A DNA stretch of 40,546 bases, taken from Erysipelotrichales bacterium. GTDB taxonomy: Bacteria; Bacillota_I; Bacilli_A; Acholeplasmatales; WRBM01. The translations under genes were made by a program, and so were the position numbers. The notes below the pieces were generated by a model that was given only the letters and a program-made list of their open reading frames with translations, had not been told where the DNA came from and ran no database searches. Positions 25,100-33,661 of this stretch are shown here, piece after piece (position 1 is the first letter of the stretch; every line of letters begins with the position of its first letter). Location of the stretch: positions 1 to 40,546 of the forward strand of contig WRBM01000015.1 in NCBI GenBank assembly GCA_009784525.1, in the 5' to 3' direction.

Positions 25100-26326
25100 A
25101 TGAAACTTTTTGAAGATTTACAATACCGCGGTCTAGTTCATTCTTTTAGCGATCCGGAATTAATTGATAAGCTTAATAATGAAAAACTGACATTTTATTT
25201 AGGAACTGATCCGACGGGAGAAAGTTTACATGTCGGTCATTTAGTTGTGTTCTTATTAGCTAAGCGTTTGGAAATGAAAGGCCATAAGCCATTATTATTA
25301 ATCGGCGGCGCAACGGGTTTTATTGGCGATCCGCGTCCAGGTAATGAACGGGAATTTTTAAGTAAAGAAACACTGGAACACAACACCATAAGTCTGTTTA
25401 ACCAAGTTCAAAAATTATTTAAATGTCAAATGGTCAATAATTATGACTGGACTAAGGATTTGAGCTTTATTGATTTTTTAAGAAAATATGGAAAACATTT
25501 TTCGATTAATTATCTTTTAGCAAAAGAGAGTGTTGCAAGTCGTCTTCAAACAGGAATTTCTTTTACAGAATTTTCCTATAATTTAATGCAAGCTATGGAT
25601 TTTCACCATCTTTACCTAACAGAAAATTGTACGTTACAGATTGGTGGCCAAGACCAGTGGGGGAATTTGCTTTCCGGTTTAGATTTAATTAGAAAATTAG
25701 AGAAGAAAGCGGAGTGTTATTGCTTAACTGCGCCACTTCTTACAAAAGCTGATGGTGGGAAATTTGGTAAATCTGAAGGTGGAGAATCTATTTGGCTTTC
25801 AGAAGATAAAACTTCGGTATATGAATTTTATCAGTACTGGATTAATACAGCCGATAATGATTGCGAATCGCGTTTGAAAACTTTTACTTTTTTAGATAAA
25901 GCCCAAATTGATGAGTTAGCGCAAGCCATCAAGACCGCTCCGGAAAAAAGAGAAGCACAAAAAATTTTAGCTTTTGAAGTTACTAAAGTTGTGCACGGTG
26001 AAGATAAGACTAAAGAAGCCATCATGCTTTCAGAAAAGCTTTTTACAGGTGATATTAGTAATCTGACAAAACAACAAATCGAAAGTGCCTTTAAAGGTAT
26101 TGAAGCAAGTGCTCAAACTGAAATCTCGCTAATTGATGCTTTAATAACTTTAAAATTAGCCGTTTCTAAACGAGAAGCGAGAGAATTTATCCAAAATGGA
26201 AGTATATCAGTTAATGGTATTAAGATTAATGATTCAGAATTAATTTTAAATGCTTCTAACGCGTTACATAAAAAATACAATATTATAAGACGCGGCAAGA
26301 AAAAATATGCTTATATAATTCACTAA
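25100..26326 (+). CDS. tyrS: Tyrosyl-tRNA synthetase
   Basis: A 408-residue class I synthetase charging tRNA-Tyr. The HIGH motif region is GTDPTGESLHVGHL (about residues 34-47), the tyrosine-binding part includes GGQDQWGNL, and the KMSKS loop is KFGKSEGG (about 220-227). An S4 RNA-binding domain closes the protein (KREAREFIQNGSISVNG). The start lies 3 bases after the ccpA stop, with GGAAAGAG in the ccpA tail as ribosome site. No T-box is seen upstream, unlike trpS here. Confidence 0.96.
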   Translation: MKLFEDLQYRGLVHSFSDPELIDKLNNEKLTFYLGTDPTGESLHVGHLVVFLLAKRLEMKGHKPLLLIGGATGFIGDPRPGNEREFLSKETLEHNTISLFNQVQKLFKCQMVNNYDWTKDLSFIDFLRKYGKHFSINYLLAKESVASRLQTGISFTEFSYNLMQAMDFHHLYLTENCTLQIGGQDQWGNLLSGLDLIRKLEKKAECYCLTAPLLTKADGGKFGKSEGGESIWLSEDKTSVYEFYQYWINTADNDCESRLKTFTFLDKAQIDELAQAIKTAPEKREAQKILAFEVTKVVHGEDKTKEAIMLSEKLFTGDISNLTKQQIESAFKGIEASAQTEISLIDALITLKLAVSKREAREFIQNGSISVNGIKINDSELILNASNALHKKYNIIRRGKKKYAYIIH

Positions 26327-26348
26327 AAGGTCTGAAAGGCCTTTTTTT
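26326..26348 (+). terminator. Rho-independent terminator of ccpA-tyrS
   Basis: A short stem (aaagg / ccttt) followed by a run of seven T, directly after the tyrS stop. Confidence 0.75.
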
Positions 26349-26350
26349 AT

Positions 26351-26398
26351 CTTATAACAATATTTATACTTATTATAATGTATAAATATTGTTATAAG
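26351..26398. repeat. Perfect 19-bp AT-rich inverted repeat
   Basis: CTTATAACAATATTTATAC (26351-26369) and its exact complement (26380-26398) flank a 10-base loop. No T-run follows on either strand, so it is not a normal terminator. It could form a cruciform or RNA hairpin, serve as operator, or be the remains of a small mobile repeat. Confidence 0.85.
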
Positions 26399-26421
26399 TT
26401 GAAAATAGAAATTCCTAAAGA

Positions 26422-26446
26422 ATAAAAAAGAAGCACATGCTTCTTT
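26422..26446 (-). terminator. Minus-strand Rho-independent terminator
   Basis: Stem AAAGAAGC / GCTTCTTT (26427-26434 / 26439-26446) with a 4-base loop. On the minus strand it ends in TTTTTTATTC; on the plus strand it is followed by AAAG. It is therefore oriented for transcripts coming from trpS through alr. Confidence 0.65.
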
Positions 26447-26485
26447 AAAGCATATTTATTTCGCTTTTGTTCTATAATTTTATGG

Positions 26486-27460
26486 GTGATAACCATTAAA
26501 TTAATTAGTTATGATAATATTGCAAAGAATTATCAAAAAATAAAAGAAGAATCGAAAAAAAAAATTTACGCTGTTTTAAAGTCCGATGCTTATAATCATG
26601 GTATAGAAAAAACCGCAAAAACTTTAATTGAATGTGGCTGTAATAATTTTTGTGTTTGGGATTTTGAAGAAGCCAAACTGTTAAGGGAACATAATTCTGA
26701 TGCCAGAATTTTATTGTTAGGAGATTTTCAAGTTGAATTATTAAAGTTATATCAGGATAATAAAATTACTGTTACTTTATCCGATCTCAATAAACTAAAA
26801 TTTTTAATTGATACAGACATTGAATTTCAAATTAAAGTGGCTTCCAAAATGAAACGCTTTGGTTTAGAAGTTAATGAAATAACACAAGCAATGAAAATTA
26901 TCTCTGAGCACAGTTTAAAACTTACAGGAATTTACTGCCATTTTGCCCATACAAAAAAAGAAGCTGAATACCAATTAGAGGTAACAGCTTTTAAAGAAGT
27001 TATTGAAAAAATTGAGTTTAAAAATATCGATATTCATTGTGCTTCAAGTTATGGTGATTATCATTTAACTTTTGATAATGCGATAAGAATAGGAATAGCA
27101 TTATACAGCTTTTATCCGGCAATGCATATATTTGGAAAAGTTCTTAAAACTAGCATAGTTAAAAAAGGAGAAGCTATTTCTTATGCGAGTGATTATCGCC
27201 TAGAAAAAAATAGTATTGTAGCGATTGTTAACCTTGGTTATGCGGATGGACTTTTAAAGCATAATAAAGGCAGGCTAGTGCAAATTGGTAATAAATCATT
27301 TCCGATTATTGGTGAAATCTGTATGAATGTCTGTTTTATCTTAGTTGATGAAACGGTAAAAATAGACGACAAAGTAGAATTTTTAGGCGAAAACATTACT
27401 TTGGATTATTTGAGTATTTATCTCAAACAAATTAGTCATGAGATTTTATTGAGTTATTAA
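26486..27460 (+). CDS. alr: Alanine racemase, short form
   Basis: A 324-residue PLP enzyme making D-Ala for peptidoglycan. The PLP lysine lies in YAVLKSDAYNHG (about residues 28-39), matching the usual VKANAYGHG. The second catalytic tyrosine region is ISYASDYRL, then VNLGYADGL and GEICMNVCFILVD. It is about 45 residues shorter than the common 370 because inner loops and the C-terminus are trimmed; it ends soon after SHEILLSY. The start is uncertain: GTG at 26486 lies only 7 bases after a TATAAT (leaderless mRNA), or an AUU at 26495 could use GGTGAT as ribosome site. It converges on trpS with no spacer. Confidence 0.85.
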   Translation: MITIKLISYDNIAKNYQKIKEESKKKIYAVLKSDAYNHGIEKTAKTLIECGCNNFCVWDFEEAKLLREHNSDARILLLGDFQVELLKLYQDNKITVTLSDLNKLKFLIDTDIEFQIKVASKMKRFGLEVNEITQAMKIISEHSLKLTGIYCHFAHTKKEAEYQLEVTAFKEVIEKIEFKNIDIHCASSYGDYHLTFDNAIRIGIALYSFYPAMHIFGKVLKTSIVKKGEAISYASDYRLEKNSIVAIVNLGYADGLLKHNKGRLVQIGNKSFPIIGEICMNVCFILVDETVKIDDKVEFLGENITLDYLSIYLKQISHEILLSY

Positions 27461-28459
27461 TTATTTTAATTTGCGGCCAAGACCAATTTTATCGTAAACT
27501 TTTTTAATTTTGCGTGCCGCAAGAAATGAAGCATTTTCCTTACCTTTATTTAAGATTTCATCGAGGTAAGGAGAATTAATTAATTCATTATAACGGGCCT
27601 GAATTGGTTCAATCTCAGCTGTTATCACTTGCGCAAGGCTTTCCTTTAATTCTGCATAACTCTTATCTTTAAATTGTGCCTCAACAGTCTTAATTTCCGT
27701 GTTAGTGACTGTAGCATAGATAATAAGTAGGTTGCTGATGCCTGGTTTATTTTCAGGATCAAAACGAATTACACCATCAGAATCAGTAACAGCTGATTTT
27801 ATTTTATTGCGAATCTGAGCCGGGGTTTCAAGCATATTAATATAAGATTTTGGATTATCATCAGATTTACTCATTTTTTTGTCGGGATTTGTTAGTGATT
27901 TAATGCGAGCCCCTAGAGGCTTAATGATTGGCTCTGGTACTTTAAATACTTCACCAAAACGATTATTAAAACGAATCGCAAGATCACGTGTTAATTCCAG
28001 ATGTTGTTTCTGATCATCACCGACTGGCACAAATTCAGCATCATATAATAATATATCGCCAGCCATTAAAGTCGGATAAGTTAAAAGACCAGTAGGAGAA
28101 GCTTCGCCTTTGGCTTTTTTTTCTTTATATTGGGTCATACGATTTAGCTCACCAACATGAGATAAACATTGCATAATATAACCTAATTCAGCGTGCTCTT
28201 TAACTTCGCTTTGAATAAAGAGATTTGTTTTTTCACTCTCTAATCCACAAGCCAAATAAAAAGCAGCTAAAGAGCGAATTTGCTGCCTTAACTTTTCTTT
28301 TTCAGGGAATGAAACGGTTATCGCATGCAAATCAGCAATAAAAATAAATAATTTTAAATCAGGGTTATCTTGAAGCAACTTAAAATTTTTAATTGCTCCT
28401 AAGTAATTCCCTAAAGTAATAATGCCAGTTGGCTGAATACCTGATACTAAATTCTTCAT
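27461..28459 (-). CDS. trpS: Tryptophanyl-tRNA synthetase
   Basis: A 332-residue class I synthetase charging tRNA-Trp. It opens SGIQPTGIITLGNYLGAI (HIGH-type motif TLGNYLG, about residues 5-22), has GDDQKQHLELTRDLA in the middle and the KMSKS loop KKMSKSDDN (about 194-202). Length is normal. The start ATG at 28459 follows GAAAGGA. Upstream is a complete tRNA-Trp T-box, so expression should rise when uncharged tRNA-Trp accumulates. Its stop directly touches the alr stop from the other strand. Confidence 0.97.
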   Translation of the reverse strand: MKNLVSGIQPTGIITLGNYLGAIKNFKLLQDNPDLKLFIFIADLHAITVSFPEKEKLRQQIRSLAAFYLACGLESEKTNLFIQSEVKEHAELGYIMQCLSHVGELNRMTQYKEKKAKGEASPTGLLTYPTLMAGDILLYDAEFVPVGDDQKQHLELTRDLAIRFNNRFGEVFKVPEPIIKPLGARIKSLTNPDKKMSKSDDNPKSYINMLETPAQIRNKIKSAVTDSDGVIRFDPENKPGISNLLIIYATVTNTEIKTVEAQFKDKSYAELKESLAQVITAEIEPIQARYNELINSPYLDEILNKGKENASFLAARKIKKVYDKIGLGRKLK

Positions 28460-28475
28460 CTATAAACGTCCTTTC

Positions 28476-28662
28476 TAAATAAAAAAATCGTCCCTAAAAT
28501 TTCTAAGGACGATTTAATCGCGGTGCCACCTTAGTTCCCAAGAAACTTGGGCCCTCAAAATAAAAATCAGCTCCAAGATTCCACTTCAGATTTTTTTTCG
28601 GCTTTCACTATCCCGATTTCGCTAAATAATCCTACTTTTATCTTATCAATGCTGTATTAAGT
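28476..28662 (-). ncRNA. T-box riboswitch for tRNA-Trp
   Basis: Reading the minus strand: stem I with AGTA and GATAGTG elements, then GAAGTGGAA with the likely specifier TGG (28583-28581, Trp codon); stem III CCCAAGTTTCTTGGG (28551-28537); T-box AAGGTGGCACCGCG (28532-28519), which pairs with the tRNA end; and the terminator AAATCGTCC...GGACGATTT plus T-run (28515-28481). Uncharged tRNA-Trp would favour the antiterminator and allow trpS transcription. Confidence 0.93.
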
Positions 28663-28669
28663 TTTTAAT

Positions 28670-28698
28670 ATTATATGTCTATTTATTTTTTTTGTCAA
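28670..28698 (-). promoter_or_regulatory. Sigma-A promoter of the T-box-trpS unit
   Basis: On the minus strand, TTGACA (28698-28693) and TATAAT (28675-28670) with a 17-base spacer. The -35 box begins 4 bases after the pepF stop. Confidence 0.92.
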
Positions 28699-28702
28699 GA
28701 AA

Positions 28703-30472
28703 TTATTTATCTTTCAAAAGAATTTCAAGTTCATCAACAAGCGATTTTAAACGATTTACAACGCTTAAGAATGTTTCTTTATCCGTTAAATCAGCACCAG
28801 CTTTTTTAGTCTGCACAACAGGGTAGTCGGAACCGCCTGATTTAAGCAACGATAAATAATCATCAAAAGCATTAACTTTATTTTCCTTAATATTTTGATA
28901 AATCTTCAAGGAAGCCGCAAAACTTGTGGCGTATTGATAAACGTAAAATGGCGAATAAAAGAAGTGAGGAATATAACACCAGACTAAATGTTTGAGATTT
29001 TCATTATTTAAATCAATGCCATAATATTCTAAATAAAGATCGGTCATTATTTTTGATAATACTTCCGCATTTATTGGCACATCATTCTCAGCTAATTTAT
29101 TTGCTTCATATTCATAATTTGCAAATAACGTCTGACGATAAAAAGTACCAAGGATATTTTCAATCGCTCTTTCTAAAAGCGCGATTTTTTCTTCTTTACT
29201 GGAAGTTTCTTTAATTAGTTGGTCAAGTAATAGATGCTCATTGAATGTTGAAGCAATTTCTGCAACAAATATTGTATATGAAGAGTTAAAGAAATCCTGA
29301 GTTTCTTCAGAAAATAAAGAGTGGGCGGAATGACCAGCTTCATGAGCGATTGTAAAGCAATCATTTAATGTATCAGCATGATTTAAAAGAATATAAGGAT
29401 GAAGACCATGAAAACTTGCAGAATACGCTCCAGTTTGCTTACCGTCTTGTTCATAGACATCAACAAAGCCATCAGCCAATGCTTGTTTTTGTTTAGCCAC
29501 AAAATCTTCGTTTAAGCCTTCTAGTGAACGGAAGAATAGAGCCTTGCCTTCTTCATAAGTAAATTTCCGGTCAATTTTGCCCATTGTCAAAAAGCGGTCA
29601 TATGTATGGTATTGCGATAAGCCTAAATAATTTTTCTTTAATTCCTGATATCTTTTTACATCGCTATTGTTATTTCTGGCAACATCAATAAGTGTTAAGA
29701 AAACAGAAGCAGGAATTTGATTGCTTTCCAGATATTTTTCTAAAAATGAATCATAACCCCGAGCTTTAGTGTCAGCTTTATTGGCTTTTAGAATTTTATC
29801 ATAAATTGCAGCATAAGTATTTTTATTTTTATCATACTTGTCGTATAATGCTTCAAAGATAAGTTTTCTGTCATTTTCTGTTTTGGAGTTCTCGATTAAA
29901 GCTGACCAGTTTCCTGGGGTAACAGTTACATTTTCTTTGTCGGAGAGATTAATAACGGGATTAATTGGATCCATTACACTAATTGCAGTATAAAGGTCAT
30001 CACAGCTATAGGCCGAAGTTACTGGAGAATAAATTGCTAATAGACCTTCTGTTTTGCCATCAAAGATATGTTTTTGATTTTTAAAAAGTTTTTCCAAAGA
30101 AAAGAGATTAGTTTTTATTAATTTGTGTTTTTTGCTGAATTCCTGATATTTCTTCAAGGGCAGCTGTAAAATCTCTGGTTCGAAAAAACTTAGTATTTCA
30201 TTTAACTCCTGATAAATAAACTCAATTTCCTTGCGTTTAGTATCAGCTTCCAGATCTTTTAAGTTTAAGTCACTTTTACGATGGACATAGGCAATTGCCC
30301 GATAAAGTTTCATTACATAGTTTTGATAGTCTTGAAAGTACGCTTCTAAAATACTAGCATCAGACAGTTTGTCTTTATACTTATCAAAAAGCTTGATTTC
30401 CGCCTTTAATTCTTTGAAAAGTTTGTCAAAGTCATTTTCACTTTTAAATATATGGTCTAAGTTCCATTTCAT
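28703..30472 (-). CDS. pepF: Oligoendopeptidase F (M3 family)
   Basis: A 589-residue cytoplasmic zinc metallopeptidase that cuts peptides of about 7-17 residues. The HEXXH zinc site is in FTIAHEAGHSAHSLF (about residues 372-386), and the third ligand Glu lies in FVAEIASTFNEHLL. Length is normal (about 600). The start is ATG at 30472 (MKWNLDHIF), behind AAAGGGGACAG; the longer frame upstream would extend into the promoter. It would degrade peptides imported by the Opp system encoded nearby, a link seen in lactococci where pepF can be near opp. Confidence 0.93.
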   Translation of the reverse strand: MKWNLDHIFKSENDFDKLFKELKAEIKLFDKYKDKLSDASILEAYFQDYQNYVMKLYRAIAYVHRKSDLNLKDLEADTKRKEIEFIYQELNEILSFFEPEILQLPLKKYQEFSKKHKLIKTNLFSLEKLFKNQKHIFDGKTEGLLAIYSPVTSAYSCDDLYTAISVMDPINPVINLSDKENVTVTPGNWSALIENSKTENDRKLIFEALYDKYDKNKNTYAAIYDKILKANKADTKARGYDSFLEKYLESNQIPASVFLTLIDVARNNNSDVKRYQELKKNYLGLSQYHTYDRFLTMGKIDRKFTYEEGKALFFRSLEGLNEDFVAKQKQALADGFVDVYEQDGKQTGAYSASFHGLHPYILLNHADTLNDCFTIAHEAGHSAHSLFSEETQDFFNSSYTIFVAEIASTFNEHLLLDQLIKETSSKEEKIALLERAIENILGTFYRQTLFANYEYEANKLAENDVPINAEVLSKIMTDLYLEYYGIDLNNENLKHLVWCYIPHFFYSPFYVYQYATSFAASLKIYQNIKENKVNAFDDYLSLLKSGGSDYPVVQTKKAGADLTDKETFLSVVNRLKSLVDELEILLKDK

Positions 30473-30494
30473 TGTATCTGTCCCCTTTTTAAAT

Positions 30495-30523
30495 ATATTA
30501 ATGTAATTTAAGAAAAAATGCAA
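30495..30523 (-). promoter_or_regulatory. Probable promoter of pepF
   Basis: On the minus strand, TTGCAT (30523-30518) and TAATAT (30500-30495) with a 17-base spacer. Confidence 0.55.
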
Positions 30524-30552
30524 GAAATAAATATTAAAATAAGCGAATTCAT

Positions 30553-30581
30553 TTGATAAATAACGTAATTTATATTAAAAT
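30553..30581 (+). promoter_or_regulatory. Probable promoter of the DUF3899-like gene
   Basis: TTGATA (30553-30558) and TAAAAT (30576-30581) with a 17-base spacer; divergent from the pepF promoter. Confidence 0.65.
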
Positions 30582-30611
30582 ATTAGTTAGAAGAAGAAAT
30601 AGGTGATTATC

Positions 30612-31001
30612 TTGAACATGCTTAAAAGATTTTTTTTCCATTCAAAACAGAAATATTTAACATTAATTATTGCTTGTGTGCTTATAAATTTGATTTTTAT
30701 CTCTTTTAGTTTTAATGATATTAGTATCAGAACCTTTGAAGATAGTTTTTTTGTTACAGCAATTTTAATGTTTGGTGGCGGTGGTTTTTCATTTATTAAT
30801 TATCATGGTGGTTTTCATATGTTTGGCTATACAGGACAATATATGAAAAATCTTTGGGGGAAAGCCAAGTATAATCACTATCACGAATATATTGTTGCTA
30901 AGAATGAGGATAACAAAAACAAGAAATATAACTTTGGTCCATACCTTTTTATCGGCTTCTTTTTCTTGATTTTAAGCCTCTTGTTGAGTTTTTTTGTTTA
31001 A
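30612..31001 (+). CDS. DUF3899-like small membrane protein
   Basis: A protein of about 129 residues with three hydrophobic segments (about 15-31, 43-62 and 108-127). The motif FGGGGFSFINYHGGFHMFGYTGQYM between them resembles the GGF/GY motif of DUF3899 proteins of Bacillota. The function is unknown. The start is taken as TTG at 30612, 5 bases behind AGGTGAT; the ATG at 30618 is also possible, and the GTG at 30603 lies inside the ribosome site. No clear terminator follows before the opp leader. Confidence 0.65.
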   Translation: MNMLKRFFFHSKQKYLTLIIACVLINLIFISFSFNDISIRTFEDSFFVTAILMFGGGGFSFINYHGGFHMFGYTGQYMKNLWGKAKYNHYHEYIVAKNEDNKNKKYNFGPYLFIGFFFLILSLLLSFFV

Positions 31002-31040
31002 ATTGTGTGGTTTTAGTGAAAAAATAGGGCATTAGGGACA

Positions 31041-31054
31041 AGTAAACGGTTTCA
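31041..31054 (+). promoter_or_regulatory. cre-like site upstream of opp
   Basis: AGTAAACGGTTTCA matches TGWAANCGNTNWCA at 13 of 14 positions (first base A). It ends 14 bases before the -35 box of the opp promoter, a place suited to activation or to repression by CcpA. Confidence 0.5.
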
Positions 31055-31068
31055 AAATAAAAAAAAGC

Positions 31069-31097
31069 TTGAATTATCTATGCGACATGTGTATAAT
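31069..31097 (+). promoter_or_regulatory. Sigma-A promoter of the opp operon
   Basis: TTGAAT (31069-31074) and TATAAT (31092-31097) with a 17-base spacer. Transcription should start near 31104. Confidence 0.8.
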
Positions 31098-31107
31098 ATT
31101 ATATCAA

Positions 31108-31165
31108 CAAGATAACGGATAAGTGGAATTATCTTGCAAAAGCGCCTTTTTTTGGCGCGCCAAAA
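31108..31165 (+). promoter_or_regulatory. Structured 5' leader of oppA
   Basis: Right at the expected RNA 5' end, CAAGATAA (31108-31115) pairs with TTATCTTG (31129-31136) around a 13-base loop. A second hairpin follows, GCGCC (31142-31146) with GGCGC (31154-31158) around T7. The second half overlaps a perfect 16-bp DNA palindrome TTTTGGCGCGCCAAAA (31150-31165). Neither hairpin has a U-run on the plus strand. They may protect the mRNA end or bind a regulator. The oppA ribosome site AAAGGAG starts 4 bases later. Confidence 0.6.
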
Positions 31166-31184
31166 TAAAAAAGGAGAATAAGGA

Positions 31185-33641
31185 ATGAAAAAGGGATATT
31201 TAAAAAGTGCTTTAGTCTTATTTTTAAGTGCAGTCGCTGTCATTGCTTTAGCTGGATGTAGACCTGGAGGTAATGAAACTGGTCCATATCAATATACAAG
31301 TGATGCACAGCTAAATCTTAATCAAAGCGGAACTGCGCACTCTTTCGTAACGTCTTCATTTGCGGAAAGAAAGGAAATCCTTGCTCAGTTAGAGCGTTGG
31401 GCTTTAGAAAACAGCCTTCTAGGGATAACATTGTTCGCTAATAATGCTAGTGTACTAGTTCACCCAGATATAACTTTACCTGTTCAAGCAGCTATTCCTG
31501 GCTTTGGCTTTGGTATAATTGCTGAAGGATCAGTTGATGCTGATTTAATGACGCAAGGTAATCCAGCATGGAGAAGATATTATCATTTATGGGATACAAA
31601 TGATCCTAATCATATAAATGGTATGGCTTCACAAGCCGCAACGGTTAGTGACTTCCAAGATTTAGTGCATGGTAGCTTCTGGCAAACTAATTTGAACACT
31701 AATAGAAATGGTTGGGAGTTTTTTGATAATCTAGCAATTGGCTTACCACAACCAACAACTCAAGGTGCAGACTTAGATACATATTTCGGTACAACATGGC
31801 GTATTGAAGTAAGAACTGATGTTCGTTACAATACTTTGTCTACTAATGCAGTTTTTGCGCCTTTCCGTGATCGTTTAGTTACAGTTGATGATTTCATAGT
31901 TCCTTTCCAAGAATTATGGAACCAATCAAATGGTTTAGTTCGTGCTCAAGATCAATTAACTGGAGCAGGATTAATTGTTGGTGCTAGAAATTACTTTAAT
32001 GCTACTGGTGATGGCTTTAATCAAGCAGCTTGGGATGCTGTTGGAATTAATGCTATAACAGAAGGTGGAAGATCATTCGTAGAATTTGAATTTACAACAC
32101 CAATGAACCAATTTTTTGCGATGTGGAATCTAAATAACTCAATGAATCAACCACTACCTAGAGATTTTATAACAGCAATCGGTGGTATCCGCAATTACGC
32201 TTCTTTTGTTAGTGCTAATAACTGGACACCAATTGATACTACGCTTACAGCATCTGGACAGTTTGTTGTAGAGCATTGGGACCAAGGACAACAAATTGTT
32301 TTCCAAAACAATCCAAATTATGTTGGTCCGCGTTCTAATAATATGGCAGGAATCCACTATAGAATTCTTCCGGGACAAGCAACGGATCCACAAACAGCTT
32401 TTAGAGAGTTTTTAGAAGGAAACTTGCATCAAGCTGCAATTCCAGCTGCTCGTTTAGCAGAATTCAGAAACGATCCAAGAATGGTTATGGGTGCAGCAGG
32501 TTCAACTACTAAGATGAACATTAATAGTACAACTCAAGAGAGATGGGAAGAGTTATTTGGAACAAATGGATCTGTAGTTCAAAATCATGTAGATGATTAT
32601 TGGGATGTTAAACCAATAATGTCTAATCAAGCATTTTTATGGGGCTTACAGTTTGCAACAAATCGCCAAGCAATAGCGGCTGAGCAAGGAAGAGATGCAT
32701 CATTTAATTTCTTTTCGCCGAACTATCTTTGGGATCCGTTAAATGGATTTTCTTGGGTGCAAAGTGATTTGTATAGAGATTTCGTTGCGGCAAGCTTCTT
32801 AGGTGCTGATGGTACTGATGATTATGGTTTCTCTGCAGCACAAGCTAATCATTTATTTACAGTAGCGGGTAATCAGTTAGTAGCGCAAGGACATTATAGC
32901 CCTGGTGATGTTGTCGAGATTGAAATTGCTTGGCAAACAGCAGCAAACAGAGAGACATTTGCTTCTATTGTGGCAATGTGGGAAACAGCTTTTAATACAT
33001 CTGATTCACCAATCTCTATCCGATTCACTCATTGGCATGGAGATGATTGGACAGCTGTATATTTCGAAAAGATGTTAATTGGACAGTTTGACCTTGGTTT
33101 TGGAAATATTTCTGGAAATGCCTTGAATCCGCTTAACTTTATGGAAACTATTATTGATGACAACCGTTCTGGATTTGTTATCAACTGGGGAGTTTCTACT
33201 TCTCAAGTTTCTGATATGATTCAATTTAGAGGACAAGCTTGGTCATTCAATGCTCTATGGATGGCAGCAGAGCGCGGAGTATATGAAGTTGGTGGAGCAG
33301 AAGCGCCAATCTATGATGCACTTTTGCGTAGTAACTTATATAATGACGGCGCAAGAACTATTACAGTAGCTTATGATACGGTTAATGTAGCTAATGTTAC
33401 ATCAAGTCTCGCAAGTATACGTGTTAGGTGGCATAATCCAGAAACGAATCAGATGGAATTCTTTGATGTTGACCTTAGTACTGCGGTTCGTAATGGTAGA
33501 GAAATTAGTTTTGTTTTACCAGCTGAATATAACGACAGATTTGTTGGTGCAATTGATATCTTAGTTAATTTTAACGCAACAGTATTTGGTGTGGATGCTT
33601 CATTTAGTCCAGTTATAATTAGAACTAGAACTACAAGATAA
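31185..33641 (+). CDS. oppA: Oligopeptide-binding lipoprotein OppA (SBP family 5)
   Basis: An 818-residue peptide-binding lipoprotein. The signal peptide has lipobox LAGC (C25). The mature protein follows the family-5 solute-binding plan: WRIEVRTDVRYN ... DFIVPFQELWN, the VEHWDQGQQIVFQNNPNY segment, then the second lobe with ALQFATNR-like WGLQFATNRQAIA. It is far longer than the usual 540 residues; the extra length is partly an N-terminal region (about 45-200) and a beta-rich C-terminal domain (about 715-818, ending in VDASFSPVIIRTRTTR). Large OppA proteins are known in Mollicutes. It is the first gene of oppABCDF and is followed by a terminator that should leave it more abundant than the permease. 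Confidence 0.85.
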   Translation: MKKGYLKSALVLFLSAVAVIALAGCRPGGNETGPYQYTSDAQLNLNQSGTAHSFVTSSFAERKEILAQLERWALENSLLGITLFANNASVLVHPDITLPVQAAIPGFGFGIIAEGSVDADLMTQGNPAWRRYYHLWDTNDPNHINGMASQAATVSDFQDLVHGSFWQTNLNTNRNGWEFFDNLAIGLPQPTTQGADLDTYFGTTWRIEVRTDVRYNTLSTNAVFAPFRDRLVTVDDFIVPFQELWNQSNGLVRAQDQLTGAGLIVGARNYFNATGDGFNQAAWDAVGINAITEGGRSFVEFEFTTPMNQFFAMWNLNNSMNQPLPRDFITAIGGIRNYASFVSANNWTPIDTTLTASGQFVVEHWDQGQQIVFQNNPNYVGPRSNNMAGIHYRILPGQATDPQTAFREFLEGNLHQAAIPAARLAEFRNDPRMVMGAAGSTTKMNINSTTQERWEELFGTNGSVVQNHVDDYWDVKPIMSNQAFLWGLQFATNRQAIAAEQGRDASFNFFSPNYLWDPLNGFSWVQSDLYRDFVAASFLGADGTDDYGFSAAQANHLFTVAGNQLVAQGHYSPGDVVEIEIAWQTAANRETFASIVAMWETAFNTSDSPISIRFTHWHGDDWTAVYFEKMLIGQFDLGFGNISGNALNPLNFMETIIDDNRSGFVINWGVSTSQVSDMIQFRGQAWSFNALWMAAERGVYEVGGAEAPIYDALLRSNLYNDGARTITVAYDTVNVANVTSSLASIRVRWHNPETNQMEFFDVDLSTAVRNGREISFVLPAEYNDRFVGAIDILVNFNATVFGVDASFSPVIIRTRTTR

Positions 33642-33661
33642 ATTTTACTTAATAATAAATA

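Noticed and set aside
31141-31165. GC-rich hairpin before oppA as a terminator
   Set aside because: No U-run follows it on the plus strand; AAAATAAAA does.
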